From Rugosibacter sp. (GTDB lineage: Bacteria > Pseudomonadota > Gammaproteobacteria > Burkholderiales > Rhodocyclaceae): DNA of 62,898 nucleotides. The stretch spans positions 1 to 62,898 of the forward strand of contig SCUZ01000036.1 of NCBI GenBank assembly GCA_004322535.1, written 5' to 3'. Positions 9,530 through 19,804 of the stretch are shown here, piece by piece. The stretch's first letter is position 1. Every line of letters starts with the position of its first letter. The notes beneath the pieces were generated by a model. It did no database searches. It had not been told where the DNA came from and was given only the letters and a program-made list of their open reading frames with translations. The translations under genes and the position numbers were made by a program.

Positions 9530-10196
9530 GGTTATTTCCTGTCTCGGTTTGGCCAAGACCTTTCATCAGGGCGCAGTGGATGTGCCGGTGCTCTCCGGCG
9601 TCGATCTAAAAGTCGGCGCTGGTGAGACGGTGGCCATTGTCGGCGCCAGTGGTTCAGGCAAGAGCACGCTGCTGCATTTGCTCGGCGGCCTCGATCAGCC
9701 GACCGCAGGCACGGTGTGGCTGCAAGGCAAAGACTTGAGCAAAGCCAGTGAAGCCGAGCGCGGCCGCTTGCGTAATCAAACGCTGGGTTTCGTCTATCAG
9801 TTTCATCATCTGCTGGCCGAGTTTTCTGCGCTGGAAAATGTTGCCATGCCGCTCTTCATCCGGCGCATGCCGCGTAGCCAAGCACTAGCACACGCAGCCG
9901 CCGTATTGCAGCGCGTCGGCTTGAGCCACCGCTTAACGCATCAACCAGGCGCGCTGTCCGGCGGCGAGCGCCAGCGCGTCGCCGTGGCGCGCGCCCTGGT
10001 CACGCAACCTGCTTGCCTGCTCGTCGATGAACCCACAGGCAACCTTGACCGCACCTCAGCCGATGCGGTCTTTGACCTGTTGCTGGAACTCTGCCGTGAA
10101 CACGGCACAGCGCTGGTGATGGTGACACACGATGTGAGTCTCGCCGCGCGTGCCGCGCGGGTGTTGCACCTTGATGATGGGCGGCTGGCGGAGTGA
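9522..10196 (+). CDS. lolD: Lipoprotein-releasing system ATP-binding protein LolD
   Basis: 224-residue ABC ATPase that energises LolC/E. The Walker A (GASGSGKST), Q-loop region ([12 protein letters not shown], the LolD/MacB type), signature LSGGERQR and Walker B ([12 protein letters not shown]) are all complete. It starts inside the end of lolC (8-base overlap). The segment [13 protein letters not shown] just before the Walker A is encoded by a near-perfect copy of the dispersed 25-base motif. ABC proteins often carry a similar peptide there, so the motif fits a tolerant position. Confidence 0.96.
   Translation: MSEVISCLGLAKTFHQGAVDVPVLSGVDLKVGAGETVAIVGASGSGKSTLLHLLGGLDQPTAGTVWLQGKDLSKASEAERGRLRNQTLGFVYQFHHLLAEFSALENVAMPLFIRRMPRSQALAHAAAVLQRVGLSHRLTHQPGALSGGERQRVAVARALVTQPACLLVDEPTGNLDRTSADAVFDLLLELCREHGTALVMVTHDVSLAARAARVLHLDDGRLAE
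9608..9632 (+). repeat. Copy of the dispersed 25-base motif in lolD
   Basis: One mismatch (T at position 24). It encodes KVGAGETV just before the Walker A loop. Confidence 0.85.
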
Positions 10197-10373
10197 TAGA
10201 AATGGCTGGCATCGGATAAAAGCGGCAGTTCGTTCTATCTCCGTCGGTCATTTCCAGCATGGGTAGATGCTTTAAGAAAACCTGCACTAGCCTTCCTGCT
10301 TTCGCATGAAACCGTTCGAGAGCCCCTACTCGCTCGCAAGGCTTTCGGCTCCAAGCATCAGCAAGCCAACTGG

Positions 10374-10565
10374 CTACAGGCGAATCGGGGGTAGATAGCC
10401 GCCAGGAAGAATACCGAATACCGATAGAACGATCAGTATCAGCAAGACGATGAAAAGAACACGGACGATCTGCGCAACCGGTGCCGGTAGGGGCAACAGA
10501 CTGATGAGCCACCATATGAGTCCGAAGACGACGAGATATACGATCAGGTTGATGATTAGGTTCAT
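10374..10565 (-). CDS. Small two-helix membrane protein (about 63 residues)
   Basis: A 63-residue hydrophobic protein starting MNLIINLIVYLVVFGLIWW, preceded by AGAGGAAAAA as a good ribosome binding site. The frame is open further upstream, but that part is not hydrophobic-family-like. Two transmembrane helices (about 3-25 and 33-53) end in GILPGGYLPPIRL. It resembles a family of short conserved proteobacterial membrane proteins of unknown function. No neighbour suggests a role beyond the nearby entericidin-like lipoprotein on the same strand. Confidence 0.7.
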   Translation of the reverse strand: MNLIINLIVYLVVFGLIWWLISLLPLPAPVAQIVRVLFIVLLILIVLSVFGILPGGYLPPIRL

Positions 10566-10854
10566 TTTTTCCTCTGCTGTTTTATAAGAAGGATAGCGGA
10601 AACCACCCCAGAAAAAGAATAGCCGTAGGGTGGAAAAAATTGCCAATCATGGCTGACCAGCCATGATTGGATTAGCTAGTGCATCTGATGTCAGAAGCAT
10701 TGTCGGGGATGAGATGCCTGACCATTAACTCAAACCTCGTTTACATATAACCCGGGATACGTGCAACGGTCATTCAATTCATGGGGTTCGACATTTGCCT
10801 TTGTCAGACAGGAAAGACGCGGACAAGTTACTTACTCGATGCTACGCATTACAT
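10566..10854. other. Non-coding stretch between two small minus-strand genes
   Basis: About 290 bases without a convincing gene. It contains a small inverted repeat around 10649-10668 (ATCATGGCTG and CAGCCATGAT, facing each other), which could be a terminator-like hairpin for the entericidin-like gene or a protein site. There is no T-run directly after it. Otherwise nothing recognised. Confidence 0.4.
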
Positions 10855-11019
10855 TCAGTTCTTGTGTTCGTTTGCCTCGTCTTTAATTGCTTTCCCACCT
10901 GCCTGAATGTCCTGGCCTGCGCCTTCAATCGTATTGCAAGCACTCAGAGTCACACCAGCACCTGTCAGAAATATTGTCGCAAGCAGTGGCACGAAAAGCT
11001 TTTTGATTATTTTATTCAT
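10855..11019 (-). CDS. Entericidin-family small lipoprotein
   Basis: A 54-residue frame found by reading the minus strand. It starts ATG at 11019 with GGAG seven bases upstream and ends TGA at 10855. The protein is a typical entericidin: basic start MNKIIKK, hydrophobic core, lipobox-like LSAC at residues 25-28, then NTIEGAGQDIQAGGKAIKDEA, the characteristic EcnA/B tail. It should be lipid-modified at Cys28 and anchored in the membrane. EcnA/EcnB of enterics form an antidote/toxin pair, but isolated entericidin-like lipoproteins are widespread in betaproteobacteria and their role is unclear. No second copy was seen next to it. Confidence 0.85.
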   Translation of the reverse strand: MNKIIKKLFVPLLATIFLTGAGVTLSACNTIEGAGQDIQAGGKAIKDEANEHKN

Positions 11020-11160
11020 GATGAATCTCCTGTTGCTATGGGAATGAATTGAGTAGCGAAAAGCAAGATGTAGATGAAGTCTTCAGTATCACAGGATTCA
11101 ATTATGCATTAATAGTGCTATTTATTTTGTGCGGTTGCACACAGAGTGCAATGCATCTCA

Positions 11161-11709
11161 TCATACGTCAGAGATCTTTCCCCTCGCGATTGCCCGCCGC
11201 CGTATCGCGCGTATCAGCCAGTAGCGCCAGCCGATACGCATGATCAGATAGCCCAGTGCGGCGAGCAGCGAGGCGAGCATCACGAGGCCGAGTGCCAGTG
11301 GTTTGCCCAGGCCGATGATCCAGCGGGTCAATGCCGGAATCCAGCCGAGCAAGTCGCCATTCATCGCGGGGGGCGCCGCAAATGTTGCCGAGCCGCCAAG
11401 CACTGCCTGACCGATCTCGAAGGCCACAAGGTAGAGCGGGACGATGGTAAAGGGATTGGTATACAGCGTGCATAACAGCGCGAGTGGCAGGTTGACGCGA
11501 AAGATCACGGCACAGATGGCCGCACCCAGCATTTGCAACGGCCCCGGAATCAGACCGCAGAACAACCCGGCGGCAACCGCCCCGGCGGCTGAGCGGCGAT
11601 TCAAATGCCACAGGCGCGGGTGCAGCAGCGTGTTGGCAAACGGCGCAAACCAGCGGTTGTTGCGAACAACGTCAGGATTGGGCAGGAAGCGTTTCAGTGA
11701 GCGGCGCAT
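11161..11709 (-). CDS. DUF2062 membrane protein
   Basis: 182 residues. The family pattern is clear: a basic N-terminus (RRSLKRFLPNP), then HPRLWHLNRRSAAGAVAAGLFCGLIPGPLQMLGA and NPFTIVPLYLVAFEIG with the conserved TNPFT. Three or four transmembrane helices are expected. The family's function is unknown; it is usually described as an inner-membrane protein. It is 9 bases downstream of the FAH-family hydrolase and probably co-transcribed with it. Confidence 0.85.
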   Translation of the reverse strand: MRRSLKRFLPNPDVVRNNRWFAPFANTLLHPRLWHLNRRSAAGAVAAGLFCGLIPGPLQMLGAAICAVIFRVNLPLALLCTLYTNPFTIVPLYLVAFEIGQAVLGGSATFAAPPAMNGDLLGWIPALTRWIIGLGKPLALGLVMLASLLAALGYLIMRIGWRYWLIRAIRRRAIARGKISDV

Positions 11710-11718
11710 AGTCTGTTT

Positions 11719-12432
11719 CTATGCCGCAACGCATTGCACGGCGATTTCACCCAGGCCGTCAATCCCGCCCCGAAGTACGTCGTCTGCCACGACGGGGCCG
11801 ACGCCAGCGGGTGTGCCGGTGAAAATCAAATCGCCCGGCCTGAGCTCAAAGTAGCGTGATAAATGACTGATGGTCTCGGTTATTGACCAGATCATGTGTT
11901 CGATGCGGCCCGCCTGGCGCTGTTCATCATTCACTTTGAGCCAGATGCTGCCCGCCTTGGGGTGGCCAATACGGCTGACCGGATACAGCGGGCCAACGGG
12001 CGCAGACTGATCGAATGCTTTGGCCAGTTCCCACGGCTGGCCTTTTTCGCGCAAAGCGGTTTGCAGATCGCGGCGCGTCATGTCCAGGCCAACGGCATAG
12101 CCCCAGATATGGTCATGAGCGCGCTTTTCAGGGATATTTTTGCCGGCTTTGCCAATGGCTACGACGAGTTCGATCTCATGGTGGTAATTGGTGGTTTCCG
12201 GCGGATAGGCCAGCGCGATGGTTTCACCTGCGGGAACAGGAACAACGGCATCCACCGGTTTGCAGAAAAAGAAGGGGGGGTCGCGCTCAGGATTTCCGCC
12301 CATCTCGCGCGCATGCGCGGCATAGTTACGGCCCACGCAGTAGATGCGATGGAGGGGAAATTGTTCGTCGCTGCCGCTGTTGTTCGCAACTAAAACGGTG
12401 GAATGCGGTGCGGGAGTGATAACGTAGCTCAT
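11719..12432 (-). CDS. Fumarylacetoacetate-hydrolase-family enzyme (fumarylpyruvate-hydrolase-like)
   Basis: 237 residues with the FAH fold signature: [14 protein letters not shown] near residue 32, PPFFFCKP, the metal-binding region [11 protein letters not shown] near 85, [14 protein letters not shown], and [15 protein letters not shown] near 200. Members cleave C-C bonds of acylpyruvates (fumarylpyruvate, acylpyruvate) or decarboxylate oxaloacetate. Length and motifs match the acylpyruvase/fumarylpyruvate hydrolase subgroup, but no aromatic gene lies beside it to fix the substrate. It is divergent from comEC and followed by the DUF2062 gene. Confidence 0.85.
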   Translation of the reverse strand: MSYVITPAPHSTVLVANNSGSDEQFPLHRIYCVGRNYAAHAREMGGNPERDPPFFFCKPVDAVVPVPAGETIALAYPPETTNYHHEIELVVAIGKAGKNIPEKRAHDHIWGYAVGLDMTRRDLQTALREKGQPWELAKAFDQSAPVGPLYPVSRIGHPKAGSIWLKVNDEQRQAGRIEHMIWSITETISHLSRYFELRPGDLIFTGTPAGVGPVVADDVLRGGIDGLGEIAVQCVAA

Positions 12433-12508
12433 GGATTGATTGCGAAGTGCCTGAATTGTGAATGCTTATGATTATGCAGAATTGCGTTGACCAGCGGCGG
12501 GTTTTTTA

Positions 12509-14989
12509 ATGCGCATGTTTGTGTTGGCTTTTGCCGTTGGCGTCTGGCTCGTGCAGCAGCAGGCGGAACTTGTCGCCTGGCCTTGGTTGGCAGCAGGCGG
12601 CGGGGTGGCGCTGTTGGCGCTAGCGATGAAGTACTGGGTACAAAACTCGGCGCTGGTGGGACGCCGCGCAGCGAATACCCTTGGGGTACAGCGGATTGTG
12701 GTTATTACCCTGCCGCTGCTGATCGCGGGCTTTGCGCTGAGCTTCCTCTGGGCATCGGCATTCGCTCACTGGCGCTTGGCCGAGACATTACCAACGGCGA
12801 ATGAGGGACAGGATATTAACGTTGTTGGCGTGGTCAGGGCTTTACCGCAGACAATCGAACGCGGTGTGCGTTTTGAGTTCGATGTGGAGCAGGCTGCTGC
12901 CAGCGTGCCATCACATATCTCGCTGGCCTGGTATCGCGGAGGAGCGGACGATGGGACGGAGGAGATTCCAGCATTGCCACTGCATGCGGGCGAGCGCTGG
13001 CGCTTCACGGTGCGCTTGAAGCGGCCGCACGGCAATATGAATCCGCAGGGGTTCGACTACGAGGCCTGGCTATTTGAACGCGGCATACGCGCAACCGGCT
13101 ATGTGCGCCCACACAGCGCAACGCGGTTAATTCCTGCCGTCTGGCGACCGGGTTATGCCGTCGAGATGCTGCGTGAACGCATACGCGAACGTTTTCAAGC
13201 CGTACTGCCCAATGCGCCGAATGGAACAAATACAGCGGGCATTCTCATTGCATTGGCGATTGGCGATCAGCAGTCGATTGCTCCTGCGCTCTGGCAGCAA
13301 TTCGCTAAAACAGGCGTTACACATCTGATGAGCATTTCCGGCCTGCATGTGACCATGTTTGCGGGATTGTTTTATTTTTTGGTCGGCTGGTTGTGGCGGC
13401 GATCGGCTGTTTTGCCTGTGCATTTACCCGCACAAAAGGCAGCGGCACTGGGTGGCTTTGCTGCGGCTTTGGCCTACAGCCTGCTGGCCGGGTTTGCTGT
13501 GCCCGCGCAGCGCACGCTTTACATGCTGGGCGTGGTGGCACTGGCGCGTTTGCTTAACCGTGAAGTGGCGGCCTCACGTGTGTTGGCGCAGGCTTTGCTG
13601 GTGGTGTTGATTCTCGACCCGTGGGCGGTGCTGGCGGCCGGTTTCTGGTTGTCGTTCGGTGCGGTGGCCTTGCTGTTTTATATCGCCAGCGGGCGATTGG
13701 GTACAGCGCACTGGCTGGCTGAATGGGGCCGTGCGCAATGGGCGGTAACGCTGGGCATGCTGCCTGCGCTGCTCGCCCTGTTTCAGCAGTTTTCGCTGGT
13801 CTCGCCCTTGGCGAATGCCGTGGCGATTCCGCTGGTGAGTTTTGTCATCACGCCGTTGGCGCTGGCCGGTGTGCTGCCGTATCTCGATCCGTTGTTGTGG
13901 CTGGCGAATTTCATTACGACTGGATTGATGAGTTTTATCGCATGGCTGGCGGCGTTGCCGTTGTCTACTTGGCAGCAGGCCACGCCGCCGCCGTGGTCGG
14001 TATTGCTGGCGTTGGGGGGCGGTGCTTGGCTGCTGTTGCCGCGTGGCTTTCCGGTGCGTTGGCTGGGTTTGCTGGCTTTTTTGCCGCTGCTGACCATCAC
14101 GCCGCCGCGGCCGTTGCCGGGCGAGGCCGACGTGGTGGTGCTGGATGTCGGACAAGGGCTGGCGATTCATGTGCAAACTGCGACGCATGATTTGCTGTTT
14201 GATACCGGCCCGAAGTTTTCGGCCGAAGCAGATAGCGGCAACCGCATCATCGTCCCGTATTTGCGCGCGATGGGGGTGCGGCAGCTGGATGAATTGATTG
14301 TCAGTCATGCTGATAATGATCATTCGGGGGGTGCTAAGTCGGTGCTGGAAAATGTTCCCGTAAACCTGTTGCGGGCGTCATTGCCTGTGGCGCATCAGTT
14401 GTGGAATCAATCACTGTCGAATCACAAGTTAGCCAGCGTGCCTTGTCGCGCAGGGGATGCTTGGGATTGGGATGGCGTGCACTTCTTGATTCTGCATCCG
14501 GCAGCCTCCACAGTGGCAATCGAGGCAATGAAAAGCAACGCGGTGGCGTGTGTGCTGGCAATCGATGCGTATGGGCGGCGCTTGTTGATTACCTCCGATA
14601 TCGAGGCCGCTCAAGAGTCGGCGCTGGTGACACGCCACGAAGCAAGTACTCCTGGGGTGCGGCGCGTGGAGGGAAACAAGGCATCAGGCCTTGCTGCGGA
14701 GGTGTTGATCGTGCCGCATCATGGCAGCCGCACCTCGTCGACGGATGCTTTCATTGCCGCCGTCGGTGCAAAGGAAGCGATATTTCCCGTGGGCTACCGC
14801 AACCGGTTCGGGCATCCCAAGCCCGACGTGGTGGCGCGCTATGAGCAGAGCGGCGCGCATCTGCAGCGCACGGATGTAGCCGGTGCGGTGAGCGTGTATC
14901 TTGGGGCGACGGGCGTACGTATCGAGCATGCGCGCGCTGCGCGGCGACGGTATTGGCAATCCATGCCAAGCACAGCAGCAGCTGAATGA
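12509..14989 (+). CDS. comEC: DNA-uptake channel ComEC/Rec2
   Basis: 826 residues, full length for proteobacterial ComEC. It forms the inner-membrane channel that imports single-stranded DNA during natural transformation. In order: two N-terminal helices, the DUF4131/OB segment, the Competence domain with THLMSISGLHVTMFAG near residue 270 and many transmembrane helices (to about 520), then a metallo-beta-lactamase-like domain starting VVVLDVGQGLAIHVQ near 545, with FDTGPKF, SHADNDHSGG near 595 and PHHGSRTSS near 733. All motifs are intact, so DNA uptake by this host is plausible. It carries two copies of the dispersed 25-base motif (12642 and 14613), both read as xSALVxR. Confidence 0.95.
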   Translation: MRMFVLAFAVGVWLVQQQAELVAWPWLAAGGGVALLALAMKYWVQNSALVGRRAANTLGVQRIVVITLPLLIAGFALSFLWASAFAHWRLAETLPTANEGQDINVVGVVRALPQTIERGVRFEFDVEQAAASVPSHISLAWYRGGADDGTEEIPALPLHAGERWRFTVRLKRPHGNMNPQGFDYEAWLFERGIRATGYVRPHSATRLIPAVWRPGYAVEMLRERIRERFQAVLPNAPNGTNTAGILIALAIGDQQSIAPALWQQFAKTGVTHLMSISGLHVTMFAGLFYFLVGWLWRRSAVLPVHLPAQKAAALGGFAAALAYSLLAGFAVPAQRTLYMLGVVALARLLNREVAASRVLAQALLVVLILDPWAVLAAGFWLSFGAVALLFYIASGRLGTAHWLAEWGRAQWAVTLGMLPALLALFQQFSLVSPLANAVAIPLVSFVITPLALAGVLPYLDPLLWLANFITTGLMSFIAWLAALPLSTWQQATPPPWSVLLALGGGAWLLLPRGFPVRWLGLLAFLPLLTITPPRPLPGEADVVVLDVGQGLAIHVQTATHDLLFDTGPKFSAEADSGNRIIVPYLRAMGVRQLDELIVSHADNDHSGGAKSVLENVPVNLLRASLPVAHQLWNQSLSNHKLASVPCRAGDAWDWDGVHFLILHPAASTVAIEAMKSNAVACVLAIDAYGRRLLITSDIEAAQESALVTRHEASTPGVRRVEGNKASGLAAEVLIVPHHGSRTSSTDAFIAAVGAKEAIFPVGYRNRFGHPKPDVVARYEQSGAHLQRTDVAGAVSVYLGATGVRIEHARAARRRYWQSMPSTAAAE
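12642..12666 (+). repeat. Copy of the dispersed 25-base motif in comEC (first)
   Basis: AAAACTCGGCGCTGG, then TGGGACGCCG: three mismatches. It encodes NSALVGRR. Confidence 0.75.
14613..14637 (+). repeat. Copy of the dispersed 25-base motif in comEC (second)
   Basis: AAGAGTCGGCGCTGG, then TGACACGCCA: three mismatches. It encodes ESALVTRH. Confidence 0.75.
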
Positions 14990-15238
14990 CGTGATTTGCA
15001 GACCATCGACAGGCAGCTTCAGGCTTGACATGAAACAGGAACCTCCGTCAGACATGCTTCGCATGATGATTTCATTTCGACGCCTGCTGATTCTTGGCAT
15101 GCTGCTGATGGTGCCCGAGCTTTTTACGCATTTCGGATACACTCGTCAAGCATGCTTAATGACTGTCCGCAATTGTTCTGGATAGCTTGGGACTAAAGCG
15201 GGGCGTGCCTTTTAACTTAACTTAAGGGGAGTAGATAA

Positions 15239-15661
15239 ATGATTATTGCCGTGCTATGTATTGCGTTATTGGGTTTTCTGGTGATTGGTCTTGGCTTCGT
15301 TGTTTCGATGACGCGCGGGTCAACCAAAACCATGTATGGGTATAACATCGACCCGGCTGACCGTTTATACAAGGCGGTTCGTGCGCATGGCAACACCACG
15401 GAATATGTGCCGATGCTTGCGGTGCTGATTTTGACGCTGGGCATGCTTAACCCTGCCCCGTGGATGATGTGGTGCATGGGCCTGGTTACCTTGTCACGCT
15501 ATATCTTCGTGTTCGGCATTGTTTTGCCGCCTACCATGGCGCAGCCGAGTAAATTGCGTTTTATCGGCTCTTTGGGCACGTACTTGTTCGGTATTGCGCT
15601 TTGTATAGCGCTGTTAATGAAGGTTTACCCAGCCTTGATGGCATTACAACAGGCACAGTAG
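15239..15661 (+). CDS. MAPEG-family membrane protein
   Basis: 140 residues with four predicted transmembrane helices and the MAPEG pattern: RAHGNTTEYVPMLAVLILTLGM near residue 48 (the usual R.H.N..E) and a small-residue-rich C-terminus. MAPEG proteins include membrane glutathione transferases and leukotriene-synthesis relatives; bacterial members are mostly uncharacterised. GGGGAG lies upstream of the ATG. It stands alone between comEC and purL. The 249 bases before it hold no convincing gene. Confidence 0.8.
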   Translation: MIIAVLCIALLGFLVIGLGFVVSMTRGSTKTMYGYNIDPADRLYKAVRAHGNTTEYVPMLAVLILTLGMLNPAPWMMWCMGLVTLSRYIFVFGIVLPPTMAQPSKLRFIGSLGTYLFGIALCIALLMKVYPALMALQQAQ

Positions 15662-15781
15662 CTCTGGGCGTGCGATTCCTTCGCTAAAAATCAGATTTTC
15701 CAATGGATTGAACAGGGAGGCGAAGAGGCCATGCAGGCTATAATTCGCTTCCCTGATTTTTGCTGACACCTTGTTCCTGCC

Positions 15782-18700
15782 ATGGCTGAATTCCTTGCGC
15801 TGCGCGGCAATGCCGCTTTTTCGGCTTCTCGACTTGCCCGTTTGCAGCAGTCTTTAAAGAAGGTTAGCCCCAAGCTCACTTTAGCGGCAGAGCACTGGTA
15901 TTTCATTCTTCTTTCGTCCCCGTTGAATGCTGCTGAAACAGCACGCTTGAAAGATCTGCTGGGTATTAGCGGAGTGACGCAAGAACAAGGACAAGTCGCG
16001 AGTGGGTTGCAGTTGGTTACCCCTCGCCTTGGCACCATTTCACCGTGGAGCACGAAGGCGACTGACATCGCACGGAACTGCGGGTTTTTTCAAGTGCAGC
16101 GTATCGAGCGCGGCACGGCATTTTATGTTGGCGGGGTGAACGACGAAAAGTCGGCGCTGGTGATACGGCGCGGTCTACATGATCGGATGACGGAATCCGT
16201 CTTGGCGACGCTGGAAGAAGCGCGAGCGCTGTTCGAGCAGATTCCGCCACAACCGCTCACGATCATTGACACGCTCACCGGTGGCCGGGATGCGCTAGTG
16301 GCCGCCAATTCATCCCTCGGCCTGGCCTTGTCCGAGGATGAAATTGAGTATTTGCTGGATAACTTTGCCAAGCTGGGCCGCAATCCAACCGATGTTGAGT
16401 TGATGATGTTTGCCCAGGCAAATTCCGAGCATTGCCGGCACAAGATTTTCAATGCGACATGGACGGTGGATGGCGAGGTGCAACCGTTGTCCCTCTTTGG
16501 CATGATTCGCGAAACACACAAGGCCAATCCTGCGGGCACAATCGTGGCGTATTCCGATAATGCCGCCATTCTTGAAGGGGCATCCATTCGCCGTTTCATG
16601 CCGCAAACCGATGGCAGCTATATCTGGCGCGAAGAGATGACGCATTTTCTGGTCAAGGTAGAGACGCATAATCACCCCACAGCCATTTCGCCTTTTCCTG
16701 GCGCTGCAACTGGCTCGGGTGGTGAAATTCGTGATGAAGGTGCGACCGGTCGCGGCTCGAAACCGAAGGCGGGGCTGGCAGGTTTTTCGGTATCTGATTT
16801 ACGCATACCCGGCTATAACCAGCCATGGGAATCCGTTTATGGCAAACCGGATCGCATTGCCTCGGCACTGGATATCATGATCGAAGGCCCGCTGGGTGCA
16901 GCAGCCTTTAATAACGAATTCGGCAGGCCCAATCTGGCAGGGTATTTCCGTACGTTCGAGCAACAATTTGGCGACGAGGTACGCGGCTATCACAAGCCCA
17001 TCATGCTGGCCGGCGGCGTGGGCAATATTGCTGATCGGGATGCGTTCAAAATCCAGTTTCCGGCGGACACTTTGCTCATTCAACTCGGCGGCCCGGGCAT
17101 GTTGATCGGGCTGGGTGGCGGGGCGGCGTCGTCCATGGCTACCGGCAGCAACTCGGCGGATCTTGATTTTGCTTCTGTACAGCGGGGCAACCCGGAAATG
17201 CAGCGACGCGCACAGGAAGTCATCGATCGATGCTGGCAAATGGGTGAAGACAATCCTGTATTGGCTATCCATGACGTGGGCGCAGGGGGCTTATCCAATG
17301 CACTGCCTGAATTGGCGCATGATGCAGGCTGTGGTGCCGTGTTTGATCTGCGCGCGGTACAAACGGAAGCACCGGGCATGAGCCCGCGCGAAATCTGGAG
17401 CAACGAAGCGCAAGAGCGTTACGTGTTGGCCGTAGCACCGGCGCGGCTGGATGAATTTCGCGCTCTGTGTGAACGTGAACACTGTCCGTTTGCCGTGCTG
17501 GGTGTAGCCACCAAGGATGGTCATCTGGCCGTGACGGATGCATATTTTGATAATCGTCCTGTGGATATGCCGTTGGAAGTGCTGCTCGGCAAACCTCCAC
17601 GCATGCACCGCGAGGCCAGTCGTCATATGATGCATATGCCCGCCCTGGATCTGGCAGCGATTGATCTGAGCGAGGCTGCGCACCGTGTATTGCGCTTGCC
17701 CAGCGTGGCCTCGAAAAGCTTTTTAATCACCATTGGCGATCGTTCAGTCGGCGGGATGACAGCCCGCGACCAGATGGTGGGGCCATGGCAAGTGCCCGTG
17801 GCTGATGTGGCTGTCACCGTTATGGGCTATGACACCTGCCGTGGTGAGTGCTTTGCCTTGGGCGAACGCACGCCGTTGGCTTTGCTGGATGGCCCGGCCT
17901 CCGGGCGCATGGCGATTGGCGAGGCAATAACGAATCTGGCCGCTGCCGATGTGGGCGATATTTCACGCATCAAATTGTCAGCCAACTGGATGGCGGCTGC
18001 GGGTCATGGGCATGAAGATGCGGTGCTGTTCGATACAGTCAAGGCTGTCGCACTCGATTTTTGTCCTGCGCTGGGGGTAGCCATACCGGTGGGCAAGGAC
18101 TCCCTGTCCATGTGCACGCAATGGAAAGCGTCTGACGAGGCAGGCAGCGCGGAAAAATCAAAAGAAAAAAAAGCGGGCGGGCAAAAATCAGATGAACATA
18201 AACATAAACAAGTCATCTCGCCCGTATCGTTGATCATCACCGCATTCGCCCCGGTGGACGATGTGCGCCGCACCTTGACGCCTGAGCTGCGGCGCGATGC
18301 AGAGGTGGGTGAAACAGAGCTGTTGCTGATTGATTTGGGCGTGGGACGCAATCGGCTGGGAGGTTCAGCCTTGGCGCAAGTCTATGGCGTCAGTGGCGAT
18401 GTGGTACCGGACGTCGATCCTGGCCTGCTCAAAGCATTTTTTAATGCGATTCAGAAGCTCAATCGAGACGGAAAAATCCTGGCCTACCACGATCGATCCG
18501 ATGGTGGCTTATGGGCGACGGTATGCGAGATGAGCTTTGCTTCGCATGTCGGTGTATCGCTCAACAGTGATGCATTGTGTTTTGACGCGTTGATGAACGA
18601 TGTCGATGGCATGGAACGCCGGCCGGATCTGCTGGCTGGCCGGACGCAGGATAAGTTGTTGGCAGCCTTGTTTACCGAGGAACTCGGTGCCGTGCTGCAG

Positions 18701-19786
18701 ATTCGCCATGCGGATCGATCTGCTGTCATGGATGTTCTGCGTGAAGCGGGACTGAGTCGGATAGCGCATTTTATCGGGCATACCAATACCAGCGATGAAG
18801 TGCGCGTCTGGCGCAATGCCAAACGCGTGTTTTCTGCTCCACGTCAAGAATTGCAGCGGGTGTGGAGCGAGGTGAGTTTCCAGATTGCGCAATTGCGTGA
18901 TGATGCGGCGTGCGCGGAAGAAGAGTTTTCTGCCTTGCTGGATCGCGAGGATCCGGGTTTGTCAGCGAAGGCTGCGTTTGAGCTTGAAGCGCCCTTTATC
19001 ACAACGGGCGCTCGCCCCAAAATAGCGATTTTGCGTGAGCAAGGCATCAATGGACATGTGGAAATGGCCGCTGCCTTTGATCGTGCAGGATTTGCGGCAT
19101 TTGACGTGCATATGTCGGATTTACAGGCGAGGCGCATCAAGTTGGCCGACTTCAAGGGCTTGGTTGCGTGTGGCGGATTCTCGTATGGTGATGTGCTTGG
19201 CGCGGGGCAAGGCTGGGCTAAGTCGATTTTGTTCAATAACCAGTTGCATGATGAGTTTGCAGCATTTTTTGCGCGCACTGACGGCTTTTCCCTGGGCGTG
19301 TGCAATGGCTGCCAGATGATGGCGCATCTGGCACCGATTATTCCCGGCGCTGAAAATTGGCCAACTTTCCAGCGCAACCGCAGCGAGCAGTTTGAGGCGC
19401 GCCTGGTAATGGTGGAAATCCCCCCATCGCCTTCGATTTTTCTTGCGGGCATGGCGGGATCACGATTACCTGTGGTGGTTTCGCATGGCGAAGGACGCGC
19501 CGTGCATGACGATAATAAAACTTCGGAAAAGTCGGCGCCGGCACTACGGTACATTGATAACCGTGGCGCGGTGGCGTCTACCTATCCGTTTAATCCGAAC
19601 GGCTCGCCTGACGGCTTAGCTGGGGTGACTACGGCAGATGGCCGCGTGACGGTCATGATGCCACACCCGGAAAGGGTTGTTCGTGCAGCACAGATGTCAT
19701 GGCATCCACGTGACTGGGAAGCGCGCTATGCAGGAGCTTCGCCGTGGATGAATTTATTTTTCAACGCGCGTCGCTGGCTGAAATAA
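15782..19786 (+). CDS. purL: Phosphoribosylformylglycinamidine synthase
   Basis: 1334 residues, the large single-chain proteobacterial PurL. It makes FGAM from FGAR, glutamine and ATP, the fourth step of purine synthesis. The N-terminal PurS-like domain, two ATP-grasp-like AIR-synthase halves ([23 protein letters not shown] split at about residues 290-312; [10 protein letters not shown] near 500) and a C-terminal class I glutaminase ([12 protein letters not shown] near 1130, nucleophile CNGCQMM near 1175, PHPERVVR near 1300) are complete. An unusual lysine-rich insertion lies near residues 785-812. Two copies of the dispersed 25-base motif fall inside (16146, 19527). It is followed by a strong bidirectional terminator. 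Confidence 0.97.
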   Translation: MAEFLALRGNAAFSASRLARLQQSLKKVSPKLTLAAEHWYFILLSSPLNAAETARLKDLLGISGVTQEQGQVASGLQLVTPRLGTISPWSTKATDIARNCGFFQVQRIERGTAFYVGGVNDEKSALVIRRGLHDRMTESVLATLEEARALFEQIPPQPLTIIDTLTGGRDALVAANSSLGLALSEDEIEYLLDNFAKLGRNPTDVELMMFAQANSEHCRHKIFNATWTVDGEVQPLSLFGMIRETHKANPAGTIVAYSDNAAILEGASIRRFMPQTDGSYIWREEMTHFLVKVETHNHPTAISPFPGAATGSGGEIRDEGATGRGSKPKAGLAGFSVSDLRIPGYNQPWESVYGKPDRIASALDIMIEGPLGAAAFNNEFGRPNLAGYFRTFEQQFGDEVRGYHKPIMLAGGVGNIADRDAFKIQFPADTLLIQLGGPGMLIGLGGGAASSMATGSNSADLDFASVQRGNPEMQRRAQEVIDRCWQMGEDNPVLAIHDVGAGGLSNALPELAHDAGCGAVFDLRAVQTEAPGMSPREIWSNEAQERYVLAVAPARLDEFRALCEREHCPFAVLGVATKDGHLAVTDAYFDNRPVDMPLEVLLGKPPRMHREASRHMMHMPALDLAAIDLSEAAHRVLRLPSVASKSFLITIGDRSVGGMTARDQMVGPWQVPVADVAVTVMGYDTCRGECFALGERTPLALLDGPASGRMAIGEAITNLAAADVGDISRIKLSANWMAAAGHGHEDAVLFDTVKAVALDFCPALGVAIPVGKDSLSMCTQWKASDEAGSAEKSKEKKAGGQKSDEHKHKQVISPVSLIITAFAPVDDVRRTLTPELRRDAEVGETELLLIDLGVGRNRLGGSALAQVYGVSGDVVPDVDPGLLKAFFNAIQKLNRDGKILAYHDRSDGGLWATVCEMSFASHVGVSLNSDALCFDALMNDVDGMERRPDLLAGRTQDKLLAALFTEELGAVLQIRHADRSAVMDVLREAGLSRIAHFIGHTNTSDEVRVWRNAKRVFSAPRQELQRVWSEVSFQIAQLRDDAACAEEEFSALLDREDPGLSAKAAFELEAPFITTGARPKIAILREQGINGHVEMAAAFDRAGFAAFDVHMSDLQARRIKLADFKGLVACGGFSYGDVLGAGQGWAKSILFNNQLHDEFAAFFARTDGFSLGVCNGCQMMAHLAPIIPGAENWPTFQRNRSEQFEARLVMVEIPPSPSIFLAGMAGSRLPVVVSHGEGRAVHDDNKTSEKSAPALRYIDNRGAVASTYPFNPNGSPDGLAGVTTADGRVTVMMPHPERVVRAAQMSWHPRDWEARYAGASPWMNLFFNARRWLK
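16146..16170 (+). repeat. Exact copy of the dispersed 25-base motif in purL
   Basis: Matches the consensus at every fixed position; the variable base is T. It encodes KSALVIRR. Confidence 0.9.
19527..19551 (+). repeat. Degenerate copy of the dispersed 25-base motif in purL
   Basis: AAAAGTCGGCGC is intact and the second half has six mismatches. It encodes KSAPALRY, the same frame as the first purL copy. Confidence 0.55.
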
Positions 19787-19804
19787 TTCGGTAGCGCGTG
19801 GCAG

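Noticed and set aside
10795-11052. 85-codon plus-strand frame
   Set aside because: It is antisense to the entericidin-like gene, which has a lipobox and a ribosome site.
13574-14323. 249-codon minus-strand frame, Gln/Arg-rich
   Set aside because: It is antisense to comEC, and its composition is that of a shadow of hydrophobic codons.
15030-15185. Possible 51-residue peptide starting MKQEPPSD between comEC and the MAPEG gene
   Set aside because: No ribosome site and no family resemblance; the stretch is better called non-coding.
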